Shown here: positions 44,053 to 53,044 of the stretch, piece by piece | Numbering within the stretch: position 1 is the first letter of the stretch | How the letters are laid out: each line of letters begins with the position of its first letter | Origin: Lacipirellula limnantheis | GTDB lineage: Bacteria > Planctomycetota > Planctomycetia > Pirellulales > Lacipirellulaceae | NCBI RefSeq assembly: GCF_007746075.1 | Contig: NZ_CP036339.1 | Span: 4,865,786 to 4,929,785 of the forward strand | Length of the DNA stretch: 64,000 nt | Reading direction: 5' to 3' | Position numbers and translations under genes: made by a program | The notes under the pieces: generated by a model | Told to the model about the DNA's origin: nothing | Seen by the model: the letters and a program-made list of their open reading frames with translations, nothing else | The model's database searches: none

Positions 44053-44805
44053 TTGCTTTCCCGCGAAGTCTTTCAAGTCTCGAAAACGATTTGGTGCGTA
44101 AGGCAGCCGTCATATCTAACGTGCTCATACGGAATCCGGACCGAATCCGGCGTTGTCCTGGTCGACGCCGGCATGGATTCAAGCGGTGCCGACGTCCATG
44201 CACTGCTCAGTGCCATGAACGAGCCAGCGACGGCCTTACGATCAATCCTCATCACGCATTGGCACAACGATCACTCTGCTGGAGCGAGCCGCACGAAAGC
44301 AGAGACGGGGTGTAGCGTGTACTACAGCCGCGACGAGGAACCTTGGTTATCGCGCCAGACCGCAAGCGACGGTTTGCGTGCCTGGCTCGCCAAACAAATT
44401 CCCGAGTGGGGGCTGGGCATTCTTGCCATCGGATTGCTCGGCGAAGCCGTCCCTGAGGCAGTGCAGGCGACCGACTATCTCAATGATGGCCATCAGATCG
44501 ACGATTTCGTCGTCGTCAGCACGCCTGGTCACACGGCGGGACACCTCAGTTTTTATTACCCTCCAGAGAGAGCATTGTTCGCGGGCGACGCATTGGCCGC
44601 AATCAATGGCGATGTGAGGTTCATGGCTCGTCCAGTGACGTTAGACGTCGCCACGGCTCGGCACTCGATGGAGAAGTGTTTGGCGCTCGATGTCGGTACG
44701 CTCTGCCCAGGGCACCGAGCTCCCCTCACGCAACAGGTCGAGCTGGCTTGTGATCGAATGCGCGACTATTTGGCCAACGGCGGAAGGTGGCCTTTCTGGG
44801 GATGA
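44053..44805 (+). CDS. Metallo-beta-lactamase-fold hydrolase
   Basis: 250 residues from TTG 44053 with AAGGAAG upstream. The zinc motif THWHNDHSAG and later PGHTAGHLSF, LFAGDALAAINGD and CPGHRAPL are clear. Such proteins hydrolyse thioesters, lactones or phosphodiesters in the cytoplasm; the glyoxalase II-like branch is possible. A direct repeat (TTGCTGGC.CGA) lies upstream. Single gene. Confidence 0.92.
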   Translation: MLSREVFQVSKTIWCVRQPSYLTCSYGIRTESGVVLVDAGMDSSGADVHALLSAMNEPATALRSILITHWHNDHSAGASRTKAETGCSVYYSRDEEPWLSRQTASDGLRAWLAKQIPEWGLGILAIGLLGEAVPEAVQATDYLNDGHQIDDFVVVSTPGHTAGHLSFYYPPERALFAGDALAAINGDVRFMARPVTLDVATARHSMEKCLALDVGTLCPGHRAPLTQQVELACDRMRDYLANGGRWPFWG

Positions 44806-44960
44806 TGCGCATCGAGGTTTAAGTTGCTTGAGTGCGAAAACCGGTTTTCGCGTAACTCTCGCGCTCCGCGCGCCGCGAAGCCCCTTGCGGCCCTGCTCCA
44901 CGGCCCGCCATAATTGCCGCTCCATTTTCTCGCCGCTTCACTCCCTTGGTTGCCACCTCC

Positions 44961-45863
44961 ATGCCGCTGCTTGTCGTTGGTTCCGTCGCGATAGACAACG
45001 TCCAAACGCCTGTTGAGCGGCGAGACAACGTCCTGGGAGGTTCCGCGACCCACTTCTCGATCGCCGCCAGCTTTTTCACCGGCGTTCGCCTCGTTGGCGT
45101 CGTCGGCGACGACTGGCCGGAACAGCACACGCGACTTCTCAACGGACGCGGCATCGATACCTCGGGCCTGCAAATTGTCCCCGGCGGCAAGACGTTCACC
45201 TGGACCGGCCGTTACGAGCCGAACATGAACGACCGCGAGACGCTCGACGTGCAGCTCAACGTCTTCGGCGAGTTCGATCCCAAGCTCCCCGAGTCCTATC
45301 GGCAGGCGAAATACGTCTTCCTTGCGAACGGCGTCCCCGCCGTGCAGTCAAAGGTCCTCGAACAGGTGCCCGGCCGGCGTCTCGTCGTCGCCGACACGAT
45401 GGACCTTTGGATCAACATCATGCGCGACGATCTCGACGCGCTGCTGAAGAACCTCGACGGCCTCGTCCTGAACGACAGCGAGGCAAAACTGCTCACCGGC
45501 ACGGAGAACCTCGTCGCCGCTGGCCGCGCCGTGCAGCGGATGGGACCGAAGTTCGTCGTCATCAAAAAGGGCGAGCATGGCGCCATGTTCTTCGGCGAGC
45601 ACGAAACTTATGTGATGCCCGCCTATCCCACCGACCGCGTCGTCGACCCGACCGGCGCCGGCGATACGTTCGCCGGGGGGATGATGGGCTACCTCACCGA
45701 GCAAGATTCTTTCGACGCTGAAACGCTGAAGACGGCCATGGCCTACGGCATCGTCGCCGCCAGCTTCAACGTCGAAGGCTTCGGGACCGAGCGGATGCAG
45801 CAAATTAGCCGCGAAGACATCGAAAAGCGGATGAGCGAGTATCGGAAGATGTTGAGCTTTTAA
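44961..45863 (+). CDS. PfkB-family carbohydrate/nucleoside kinase
   Basis: 300 residues. It starts PLLVVGSVAIDNVQTPVE (N-terminal signature), with GGSATHFSIAASFF, and ends with the ATP/anion-hole site DPTGAGDTFAGGMMGYL. Asp in GAGD is the catalytic base. Its substrate cannot be read; adenosine-kinase-like, ribokinase and others share this motif. ATG 44961 is chosen, though a TTG at 44946 is in frame. Its stop overlaps the thpR start by one base (TAATG). Confidence 0.93.
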   Translation: MPLLVVGSVAIDNVQTPVERRDNVLGGSATHFSIAASFFTGVRLVGVVGDDWPEQHTRLLNGRGIDTSGLQIVPGGKTFTWTGRYEPNMNDRETLDVQLNVFGEFDPKLPESYRQAKYVFLANGVPAVQSKVLEQVPGRRLVVADTMDLWINIMRDDLDALLKNLDGLVLNDSEAKLLTGTENLVAAGRAVQRMGPKFVVIKKGEHGAMFFGEHETYVMPAYPTDRVVDPTGAGDTFAGGMMGYLTEQDSFDAETLKTAMAYGIVAASFNVEGFGTERMQQISREDIEKRMSEYRKMLSF

Positions 45864-46432
45864 TGGCGAAGACAAGAACGTTTATCGCCGTCGAAGCCGT
45901 CGACCAGGTTCACGCCTCGGCGATGTCGGTCATCGATCGCCTCCGCTCGGCCACCGAAAACGTCAAATGGGTCGAGCCTGATAACCTGCATTGGACGATG
46001 CAGTTCCTCGGCGATCTGAGCGACGTCGAAATGGCGGAAGTCTGCCTGCGCACCGTGCGCACCGCGGCGCGGCACGAGGGTTTCACGATGGAAGCCCGCG
46101 GCGTCGGCGCCTTTCCGAGCATCGACCGGCCGCGGACGCTTTGGCTCGGAGCCGGCGAAGGACACCACCGCTTCTGCGAGTTGCAGGCCGATATCGAAGC
46201 GGCGCTCGAGTCGCTCGGCTTTCGCGGCGAACGCCGGCAGTTCGTCCCGCACCTCACGCTGGGGAGGGTAGGGCAGGGGAGTCACGGCGGCTCGGTGCTG
46301 AGCGAACGGCTGGCAAAATTGGCCGACTTCGACGGCGGCGCCATGGGCGTCGACTCAGTTACTGTTTACGCCAGCGAACTGTCGCGCGAAGGGCCGACCT
46401 ACCATGTGCTCGCGCGGGCTCCCCTCAGCTGA
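45863..46432 (+). CDS. thpR: RNA 2',3'-cyclic phosphodiesterase
   Basis: 189 residues, 2H phosphoesterase fold with both HxT motifs: LHWTMQFLG (~residue 44) and VPHLTLGRV (~residue 131). These enzymes hydrolyse RNA 2',3'-cyclic phosphates and ligate in reverse. The ATG overlaps the PfkB stop (TAATG), so translation is coupled. Possibly a role in RNA 3'-end or nucleoside salvage with its partner. Confidence 0.94.
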   Translation: MAKTRTFIAVEAVDQVHASAMSVIDRLRSATENVKWVEPDNLHWTMQFLGDLSDVEMAEVCLRTVRTAARHEGFTMEARGVGAFPSIDRPRTLWLGAGEGHHRFCELQADIEAALESLGFRGERRQFVPHLTLGRVGQGSHGGSVLSERLAKLADFDGGAMGVDSVTVYASELSREGPTYHVLARAPLS

Positions 46433-46455
46433 TGCAACCTTGCGTCCCAACGCGC

Positions 46456-48876
46456 CTAGATCGCGTCGAGTTCCGCCAGTAGTTCGTCCGTCAACCGCAG
46501 TTCGGCGGCATAGCGAGGATCGTCGGGATGCTCGCGCAGCAACTGCTGAAGCAACTCCCGCGATTGCATTAGCCGATCGCGCGCTTCATCCACGCGCTCC
46601 AGCTTTCGCGCCAGTTCGCCGAACGCTCGCAGCGCGGCCGCGAGGTCGCCCCTCTGCCGCGGCGATGCGTCGCCTTGAGCGGCGAGCTTCTGCAGTCTTT
46701 CGATGGCGGCTGTCAGGGACTCCAACGCTCGGTCCGTATCGCCGTCCAGATCGAGCTGCATGGCAAGATTCATCTCCACGCCCGCCAGATCGGCGGCATA
46801 GTCCGGCACGCGCGGATTAAGAGCGGTTAACTCTCCCAAAATGGCTCTCGCCCGCTCGAATCCCGCGACGGCCTCCTCGGGATTTCCCGCAGCCGCCTGC
46901 AGATCGGCCAGCATGCGCATCGCCACCGCCAACTTCCGGCGATTCTCAAAATCCTCGGGCGCCTTTTCAGCGATCGCTTCAAAAGCCGTGGCGGAAGCTG
47001 ACAAGTTCTCCGCGGCCGAGCTGGAATCCCCGGCTGCGAGGTGGGCTTGCGCCAAGCTGAAATACCCCATCCCCAGATCGCGTTTCAGCGCCAGCGGCGC
47101 TTCTCCCTCGGCCGGCTTGCAGGCGATGCGGATCGCTTGCGCCCTCTCCATCGCAGCAATCGCCTCGGCGGCTTTGCCTTCCGCCAAATCCAACAGCCCC
47201 AAATTCATCGTGCTGCTTGCCAAGAGCCGCCTCGCTTCGGCATCGTTCGGATCGGCCGCCGCGACGCTCTCACGCAGTTGACGCGCTGCTACGTAGTTCT
47301 CGCGCGCTTTGGCCACCTGCTGCAGGTTCTGCTCCGCTCGTCCGAGCGCATTCAACGTCTGCGCATACGCCGCCTCCAACTCGCGCTGCTCCGTTCCTCG
47401 ACGACCGCCCAGCAACTGCCGTTGCAGCATCGCCGCACGTTCATAGTGTGGGATCGCCTCGGCCGGAGAGTCGATCGTCTCCGTCATCCGTCCCACGAAA
47501 AACTCCGCCTCCGCGGCTTCTTGTCGCAGTTGCGGATCGTCGCCCCGCTCCTGGAGAAACTCCTCGTAGTAGTCAAGGGCCTGCCTCAGCAGCGAATCGC
47601 GCAGCGGCTGCATGCCAGGCTGATTCAGCAGCGTCTCTTCGCTCACGCGGATGTAGTATTGCCGAACGGCGTCTTGAGCGAGCGCAAAATTGCGCTCCGC
47701 CCGGTCGCGCTGCACCTTGAGCAGCCCCAGCCCGACGGTGAGTCCTACAATCGTCAGCACCGCGATCAGAAAGCCGCTGGTCACCGCCGCGCGATGTCGG
47801 CGAACCCAACGCCAGGTGCGCGCCGCGATCGGCTCCCCATAGGCGGCGACCGGTTCGTCAGCCAGAAACCGTTCGACGTCAAGAGCGAGCTCCCGCGCCG
47901 AAGCATACCGCTCATTCGGTTTCCGCGCCATCGCCTTCAAGCAGATGGCTTCGAGCGGCCGAGGAATCTCGCTGCGCACCTCGCGCGGCCGCTTGAACCG
48001 GCTCTGCTGGACGCGAAAAACAATATCGTCCAAGTCGCCGTCAAACGGCGGCCGCCCCGCCAGCAAATGATAGAGCGTGGCGCCAAGGCCGTAGACGTCG
48101 CTCGCAGGCGTCAGTTGATCGAGCCTTCCCGCCGCCTGTTCGGGACTCATGTATTGCGTCGTGCCGACAATGCGTCCTGCTTGCGTCTGTTCGGAATGGG
48201 CTCGTTCAGAAGGCGTCACTGGCATCAGGTCAAAATCCGCTGGCGTCGGTTGACCGTCAAGCGTCTTCGCCAGCCCCCAGTCGACCACGAGCGTCTCGCC
48301 GTAGTCGCCCAGCATGATGTTGCCCGGCTTGAGATCGCGGTGAATGACGCCGCGGTTGTGGGCGTAGTCGACGGCTTGGCACACCGTCACGAACCGCGCG
48401 AGCAGTTGCCGGAACTCCAGTTCCTTCTCCGAGCGAGCCGCCGGCTTCGTAAAAAAGTCCTCGATCGCCATCCGCAGGTCGACGCCGCGGATGAGCCGCA
48501 TCGCGTAGTAGGGTCGCCCGTCGGCGAACTCCCCCAAGCTGTAGACCGGCACGATCCCAGGATGTTCCAGATTACCGGTGATCTCCGCTTCGCGCACGAA
48601 TCGGCGGCGGTTCTCCTGATCGTCGGCGTACGCCGGCAAGATCTCCTTGAGGGCGATCTCGCGGTTGAGCTCCCCATCCCGGGCGATCATCAGCCGGCCG
48701 AGGCCGCCCTGCTGATGCAACCTCAACACCGTGAAGCGTTGCCGCTCGGCGGAGTACGACCACGCATTCGGTCCGTTGGGATCTTGCGTGCCGAAACGAT
48801 CGTCGCGCGTCCGCGAGTCGTCGCGAGCATTCGTCCCGGCTGGATCTGATTGATCGTTCTCAGCGGGATCGGCCAT
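46456..48876 (-). CDS. Ser/Thr protein kinase with membrane helix and TPR domain
   Basis: 806 residues. Residues ~45-320 hold a Hanks-type kinase: glycine loop GGLGRLMIARDGE (slightly degenerate), ALKEI, HRDLKPGNIMLGDYG near 180, VVDWGLAKTL (Asp-Trp-Gly variant of DFG), and YMSPEQAAGRL. A membrane helix at ~366-388 (FLIAVLTIVGLTVGLGLL) separates a ~400-residue TPR-rich C-terminus (repeats such as YAQTLNALGRAEQNLQQVAK). The TPR part is likely extracytoplasmic and senses partners. ATG 48876 is chosen over a TTG 4 codons earlier. It is a typical planctomycete signal kinase. Confidence 0.92.
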   Translation of the reverse strand: MADPAENDQSDPAGTNARDDSRTRDDRFGTQDPNGPNAWSYSAERQRFTVLRLHQQGGLGRLMIARDGELNREIALKEILPAYADDQENRRRFVREAEITGNLEHPGIVPVYSLGEFADGRPYYAMRLIRGVDLRMAIEDFFTKPAARSEKELEFRQLLARFVTVCQAVDYAHNRGVIHRDLKPGNIMLGDYGETLVVDWGLAKTLDGQPTPADFDLMPVTPSERAHSEQTQAGRIVGTTQYMSPEQAAGRLDQLTPASDVYGLGATLYHLLAGRPPFDGDLDDIVFRVQQSRFKRPREVRSEIPRPLEAICLKAMARKPNERYASARELALDVERFLADEPVAAYGEPIAARTWRWVRRHRAAVTSGFLIAVLTIVGLTVGLGLLKVQRDRAERNFALAQDAVRQYYIRVSEETLLNQPGMQPLRDSLLRQALDYYEEFLQERGDDPQLRQEAAEAEFFVGRMTETIDSPAEAIPHYERAAMLQRQLLGGRRGTEQRELEAAYAQTLNALGRAEQNLQQVAKARENYVAARQLRESVAAADPNDAEARRLLASSTMNLGLLDLAEGKAAEAIAAMERAQAIRIACKPAEGEAPLALKRDLGMGYFSLAQAHLAAGDSSSAAENLSASATAFEAIAEKAPEDFENRRKLAVAMRMLADLQAAAGNPEEAVAGFERARAILGELTALNPRVPDYAADLAGVEMNLAMQLDLDGDTDRALESLTAAIERLQKLAAQGDASPRQRGDLAAALRAFGELARKLERVDEARDRLMQSRELLQQLLREHPDDPRYAAELRLTDELLAELDAI

Positions 48877-48951
48877 GTGGGCGCTCAAGTGCGGAGTTGA
48901 ATGCAGCCTCTGGGTTCAATGCTTATTCTACAACCTTCGTCAAATGCATTT

Positions 48952-49038
48952 ACCACAGAGAACACAGAGGCCACAGAGAAGACGATGAAAGGCAAACTCT
49001 TCGCGTCTTCCTCGGTGATCTCTGTGGGCTCTGTGGTT
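48952..49038. repeat. Word-type inverted repeat (CCACAGAG family)
   Basis: ACCACAGAGAACACAGAGGC and continuation to 48984 is the near reverse complement of 49004-49038 (ending GGGCTCTGTGGTT). It lies between two minus-strand genes. The CACAGAG word repeats are widespread in planctomycete spacers. Confidence 0.9.
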
Positions 49039-49133
49039 AAAAAGGCTAGCGGCTAGGCATTTCAAGAATGCTCGTAGCGGAATTAGCTTCGAAGCCTGTG
49101 ACCTGGCACGCGGCGAGCGACGCCGTCGCTCGG

Positions 49134-50624
49134 CTAAAACCGCCGCTGCACCTGCGTATTGTACTCGAAATCGAACCCGCAGCAGTTCTGGATAGGGGCC
49201 ACCACGCCGTTGGTAAATACCCAATTGCCGACGTCGATAGAAACGCCGGCGGCGGCGTTCAGGATGTCGACGCGGTTATCCTGGTTGCCGATGGTGATCG
49301 TCTGCAGCGGCACCGTCCCGACCGAAGACTGCGTGGTGAGCGGGATATTGCTGAGATTCGCGTCCTGCAACGTCGTCGTGTAGTGAAGCTCGAACAACCC
49401 CGCCACGCGGCGGTAACGATCGGGCTTGAGATTTTGAGAGAAAATATACCCCCATCCCAGGTTCAGCCGCATCAGCGACTGGGAAAAAAGATCCGCCCGC
49501 ACCGGCACGGGCGTGAAGTAGTCGTAGAAGCCGATCGGATTGCCGCCGCTGTCGAGAAACAGCGTCGCGCCGTCTCCGTCGACGGTGACGCGCGACGGAT
49601 TCGCGGCTACCTCGACCTGCATGAACCCTTGGTGAAACCACCGCGCCGGCGGGGCGTAGACCCACGCCAGGAACGGCGAAATATAGACCGTCTCGTTGGC
49701 GAAGACGGCCTGAAACGCCACCGCTTCGTCCGCAGTCACGCCCGGAGAGTTGGGAAACGTCACTTCCCCGTCGACGGCGAGCTGGTAGTTCACGTCGCGC
49801 GCCGTCGGCAGCGTAAAGCCAACGCCGCCCGAGAGCGCGAATCGCTCGCGCTCCGTGAGCAGCATCTTGAAGATCGCCGAGACGTTCCCCAGCGCCACCT
49901 CGCGGCCGCCGCTATCGCTCACCAGCGGATCGACCACGCCGAAATCGGGCGCGATAATCGAAAAAATGTCGGACTGCATCTGATGCTGAATCGGTACGCG
50001 AATTTCCAGCGAGCCGGTCCGGTCCCAGAACGTGTTCTCCCAGGCGAGCGTGTGCTGATCGAGGTTCAGCGTCTCGCTAAACTGGTACGCCGAGATCGTC
50101 GATGCATTTTCGAAATGGCGGTAGCTCCAGTAGACGCGATCGGTCGGCAGCGGCGAGTTCGCCTCGGAGATGTTCAGGCGACTGCACGCCAGCGTCGGGT
50201 GAGCCAAATCGGCCGTCACCAATCCATCGAACGCAATGCACGATCCGGCGCCAGTGTCGCCGATCATGTATGGCACGCTCGCCAGGCCAAGCGTCGTCGC
50301 CGAGCGAAGCGCCGGCCGCTGCACCGTCGCCGGGGTCCGCAGCGGCGGGCGAACCGCCGGCGGCTGCATGAGCGGCGAATAGAGCATTTGTGCTGGCGAC
50401 ACCGCTGGATCGACCGAAAGTCCTTCCGCCGGCCCCTCGCTCACCGACCAGTCATGAAGACTGGCGGCGCCAAAGGCCCAGGCGTCGGCGGCAGTTTCTT
50501 CGGCGCACCAATAGCTCGGCGTTGAAAATGCAGGCGAATCACGCGACGATTCCGGCAACGAGGCTTCGCTCCCGCTGGCAAGCAGCAGCCCGCTGACGAC
50601 GGTGGTCACGACGCGCCGGAACAT
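49134..50624 (-). CDS. Outer membrane beta-barrel protein
   Basis: About 496 residues from ATG 50624. Signal peptide 1-21 (FRRVVTTVVSGLLLASG). A Pro-rich N-terminal section (MQPPAVRPPLRTPATVQ) precedes aromatic/polar alternating strands (VYWSYRHFENASTISAYQFS, ISPFLAWVYAPPARWFHQGF) and ends in RF, a typical barrel C-terminus (NTQVQRRF). I recall similar planctomycete barrels without known function. An alternative start 15 codons upstream (50669) adds a polar leader lacking signal character. Confidence 0.8.
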   Translation of the reverse strand: MFRRVVTTVVSGLLLASGSEASLPESSRDSPAFSTPSYWCAEETAADAWAFGAASLHDWSVSEGPAEGLSVDPAVSPAQMLYSPLMQPPAVRPPLRTPATVQRPALRSATTLGLASVPYMIGDTGAGSCIAFDGLVTADLAHPTLACSRLNISEANSPLPTDRVYWSYRHFENASTISAYQFSETLNLDQHTLAWENTFWDRTGSLEIRVPIQHQMQSDIFSIIAPDFGVVDPLVSDSGGREVALGNVSAIFKMLLTERERFALSGGVGFTLPTARDVNYQLAVDGEVTFPNSPGVTADEAVAFQAVFANETVYISPFLAWVYAPPARWFHQGFMQVEVAANPSRVTVDGDGATLFLDSGGNPIGFYDYFTPVPVRADLFSQSLMRLNLGWGYIFSQNLKPDRYRRVAGLFELHYTTTLQDANLSNIPLTTQSSVGTVPLQTITIGNQDNRVDILNAAAGVSIDVGNWVFTNGVVAPIQNCCGFDFEYNTQVQRRF

Positions 50625-51006
50625 GATCGGTTCACAACCCTCGGACTTGTCTGATTCCTCCGTGTTCATCGGTTGCCGTGATAAACCGCAATCAGCCGGT
50701 TACGCTGCTGGCGCCGATCTTGGCTACTGCTGGCACGCGGGTTATCGCGGTCGTAACGATTGGCGTGGCGCGAACCAGCGGCCGATGCAGTACAACGACG
50801 ACAGCTCACGCGGCGCCCGCCTAGGGATGAGTCGCGACAAGGCGAACGACTTTCCCAGCCGAAGTCGGGCGGCGCCAACGCCGCCGCGACGCACCTATCT
50901 CCCGCTCTTTAAATCGAGGAATTCGCGGGGGCTGACGAGCACCCTCCATGCGAACCCAATCGGATGCTCACATCCGCCTGATGAACGACGACCGTATGGC
51001 TTTTCA
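50625..51006. other. Gene-free stretch
   Basis: About 380 bases between the barrel gene and the copper-enzyme gene (both minus). The plus frame 50602-51051 has no protein look. No RNA or terminator was recognised with confidence. Confidence 0.4.
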
Positions 51007-52923
51007 CTATTCGTTGGCCAATGCCAAGCCCGTCTTCGCATCAACCGCTAAATCCAAATCCTCATCATCGTTCGTATAGAACAAGTAACCGTACATCATC
51101 TCCTGAAACGTCTGCTGCCCCTCGCGGACTTCGGCCGCCGGATCGGGGTTGTACGGATTGAACGCCGAGTTATCGAAGTGGGCCACCGCCTCGAATCGCG
51201 TCCCCGCCGGATACTTCTTCGCGCCACGCCGCAAATAATACGGCAGCTGCCAATCGAAGCTGTAGTTGGGAATCATCAACATCACGTCGGGCTCGCCCCC
51301 GGGCGGATGGGCGCGGAACGTCATGTCTTTCCCGCGTACATGCATGTGCGCGAACATCCCCAGCGCCGTCACGTCGCCGTCGACCGTCTGGCTCGCCGAC
51401 AGTTGATGAAACGGATCGTGCGGCGGAATCGTGAAGCCGTGCTTCACGAGTTCCACGTAACGCAACTCTTTCTTGATCTTGTCCCGCGGAAAGCGAAATC
51501 CGACGCGAATGCGACACTTCTCCGGCTTGCCCGTGGTGGTGAGATGCACCTGCAGCCCCAACATCGAACCGGTCGGCACCCTCCCCGCGACGCCGTCACT
51601 GAGCACCATCGGCCCGCCACCCGGAACATAGCCCGTCACCAGTTTCGCATCGCGGCCGTCGCCGCCGATCGGAATCACCCCCAGGTTGCAGTGATGCACC
51701 ACGCGGGTATTGCTCGGCAGCACCTCGACGGCGGCATACCACATGTCTTGCACAAACATCTTCGGCAACACGGCATAGCGATAGTCGACGTACCCCTCAG
51801 CCGGGACGTCAAACTCGGCGAACGCCTCGAGCACCAGATCGGGTTCCTCAATCGACCATTTGCGATGGGCCCATGGGTCGCTATTCGAGCTTGAATCGTT
51901 CTGCTGGGTGCTCGCCGGTTCGCCCGCGCCGACCTCCTTCAACGAGGCGCCGGTTGCCTCGCCGCGCACGGCTCCGCCGCGCACCCACGCGATCACCGCC
52001 TCGCGATCCTCTGCGGGCATCTCGCTGCAATTGGCGAACTCGCCATGCCGGCGTGCCGCGTACCAGGGCGGCATTCGCTGCTGCGAGACGACCTCGGCAA
52101 TCATCTCGGCGTTGGCCGCCACGTCGTCGTACGTCTGCAAGCTGAACGGCGCCGCCGTCCCGGCTTGGTGACAAGTCGTGCAATGCTGCGTCATCAGCGG
52201 AGCGATATGCTCATGATAGGTTAGCGCTGCATCGATCTCGCGCTGCACTCTTGGCGTGATCCGACAGCCGTCGACTGGCGTCTCCGTCACGGCAATCGGC
52301 CGATTGGCGAGCAAGTCCTCGATCGCCTCCTGCAGTTCATGCCGCACGGCGCCCGCCGACGTGCCGCCCAAGCGAATCTGGTTGTCGATCCGCCCCCGAT
52401 AGCGCAGCTTCCGCTCGCCGTCGATTACCACAACCTCCGGCGTCCGGTCGACTCCGCAGGCCGCGACGCACTGCCCATCGACGTCTTTCACCAGGGGAAA
52501 GGGAATGCCGTACTCCACGCCTTGCGCCGCCACGTCGAGAATCGAATCCTCGCCGCCGACGTTTACCGCAATGAACTGCACCCCCTGATCACGGTACTTC
52601 GCCTCAAGTTCCTTCAACCGCGGCCAGTAGCGCTGTACCAACGGGCAGGTGGTGTTCGTGAAGACGAGCACGAACGCCCGTCGGGGCGTCGGGAACGCTT
52701 TAGCATTGAAATCGTCCAACGACCGGGGCAGGAACCATGCATCTTGGAACTCAAACCGCGCCACCTGCTCGCCGACACGCGGGCGACTGCCCGGCTGTTC
52801 GTTCCGCGCATCGTCCGCAAGAGCTGCCGCAAGACCCGAGTTGAACGCCGCCGCCGCGAGTAGGGCCATCGCAAGTCGGTGCGCGCAACTCGCGACGGAG
52901 GGCGCTGCTGATCGAAGAGCCAT
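51007..52923 (-). CDS. Redoxin-cytochrome-copper monooxygenase fusion protein
   Basis: 638 residues from ATG 52923. Signal peptide 1-~36. Residues ~55-205 form a thioredoxin-like redoxin (FTNTTCPLVQRYWPRLKELE near 91; TPEVVVIDGE). A c-type haem motif CTTCH lies at ~250 with LQTYDDVAANAEMIA downstream. Residues ~345-620 match the type II copper, ascorbate-dependent monooxygenase fold, with RVVHHCNLGV (~409), GSMLGLQVHLTTTGK (~459) and AHMHVRGKDMTF (~526) supplying histidine ligands. The likely role is an exported redox enzyme hydroxylating C-H or handling copper with built-in electron input. A TTG 30 codons upstream is possible. Confidence 0.85.
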   Translation of the reverse strand: MALRSAAPSVASCAHRLAMALLAAAAFNSGLAAALADDARNEQPGSRPRVGEQVARFEFQDAWFLPRSLDDFNAKAFPTPRRAFVLVFTNTTCPLVQRYWPRLKELEAKYRDQGVQFIAVNVGGEDSILDVAAQGVEYGIPFPLVKDVDGQCVAACGVDRTPEVVVIDGERKLRYRGRIDNQIRLGGTSAGAVRHELQEAIEDLLANRPIAVTETPVDGCRITPRVQREIDAALTYHEHIAPLMTQHCTTCHQAGTAAPFSLQTYDDVAANAEMIAEVVSQQRMPPWYAARRHGEFANCSEMPAEDREAVIAWVRGGAVRGEATGASLKEVGAGEPASTQQNDSSSNSDPWAHRKWSIEEPDLVLEAFAEFDVPAEGYVDYRYAVLPKMFVQDMWYAAVEVLPSNTRVVHHCNLGVIPIGGDGRDAKLVTGYVPGGGPMVLSDGVAGRVPTGSMLGLQVHLTTTGKPEKCRIRVGFRFPRDKIKKELRYVELVKHGFTIPPHDPFHQLSASQTVDGDVTALGMFAHMHVRGKDMTFRAHPPGGEPDVMLMIPNYSFDWQLPYYLRRGAKKYPAGTRFEAVAHFDNSAFNPYNPDPAAEVREGQQTFQEMMYGYLFYTNDDEDLDLAVDAKTGLALANE

Positions 52924-53044
52924 AGAAGTTGCTGCCGCTTGAGGAGAAGTTGCAACAGCCAGGGAAGTGCTGCCGACCCGTTTATGGTAATCTCCACCGG
53001 ACCTATCGGCCAAGCTGATAAAGTTCGCATCTCGCGTGTAAAAA

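Noticed and set aside
47041-48849. Plus-strand open frame of 602 codons antisense to the Ser/Thr kinase
   Set aside because: Arg/His/Leu-rich mirror of a clear kinase; no start signal or domain.
49068-50525. Plus-strand open frame of 485 codons antisense to the outer membrane barrel
   Set aside because: Extreme Arg/His content; opposite strand has signal peptide and barrel pattern.
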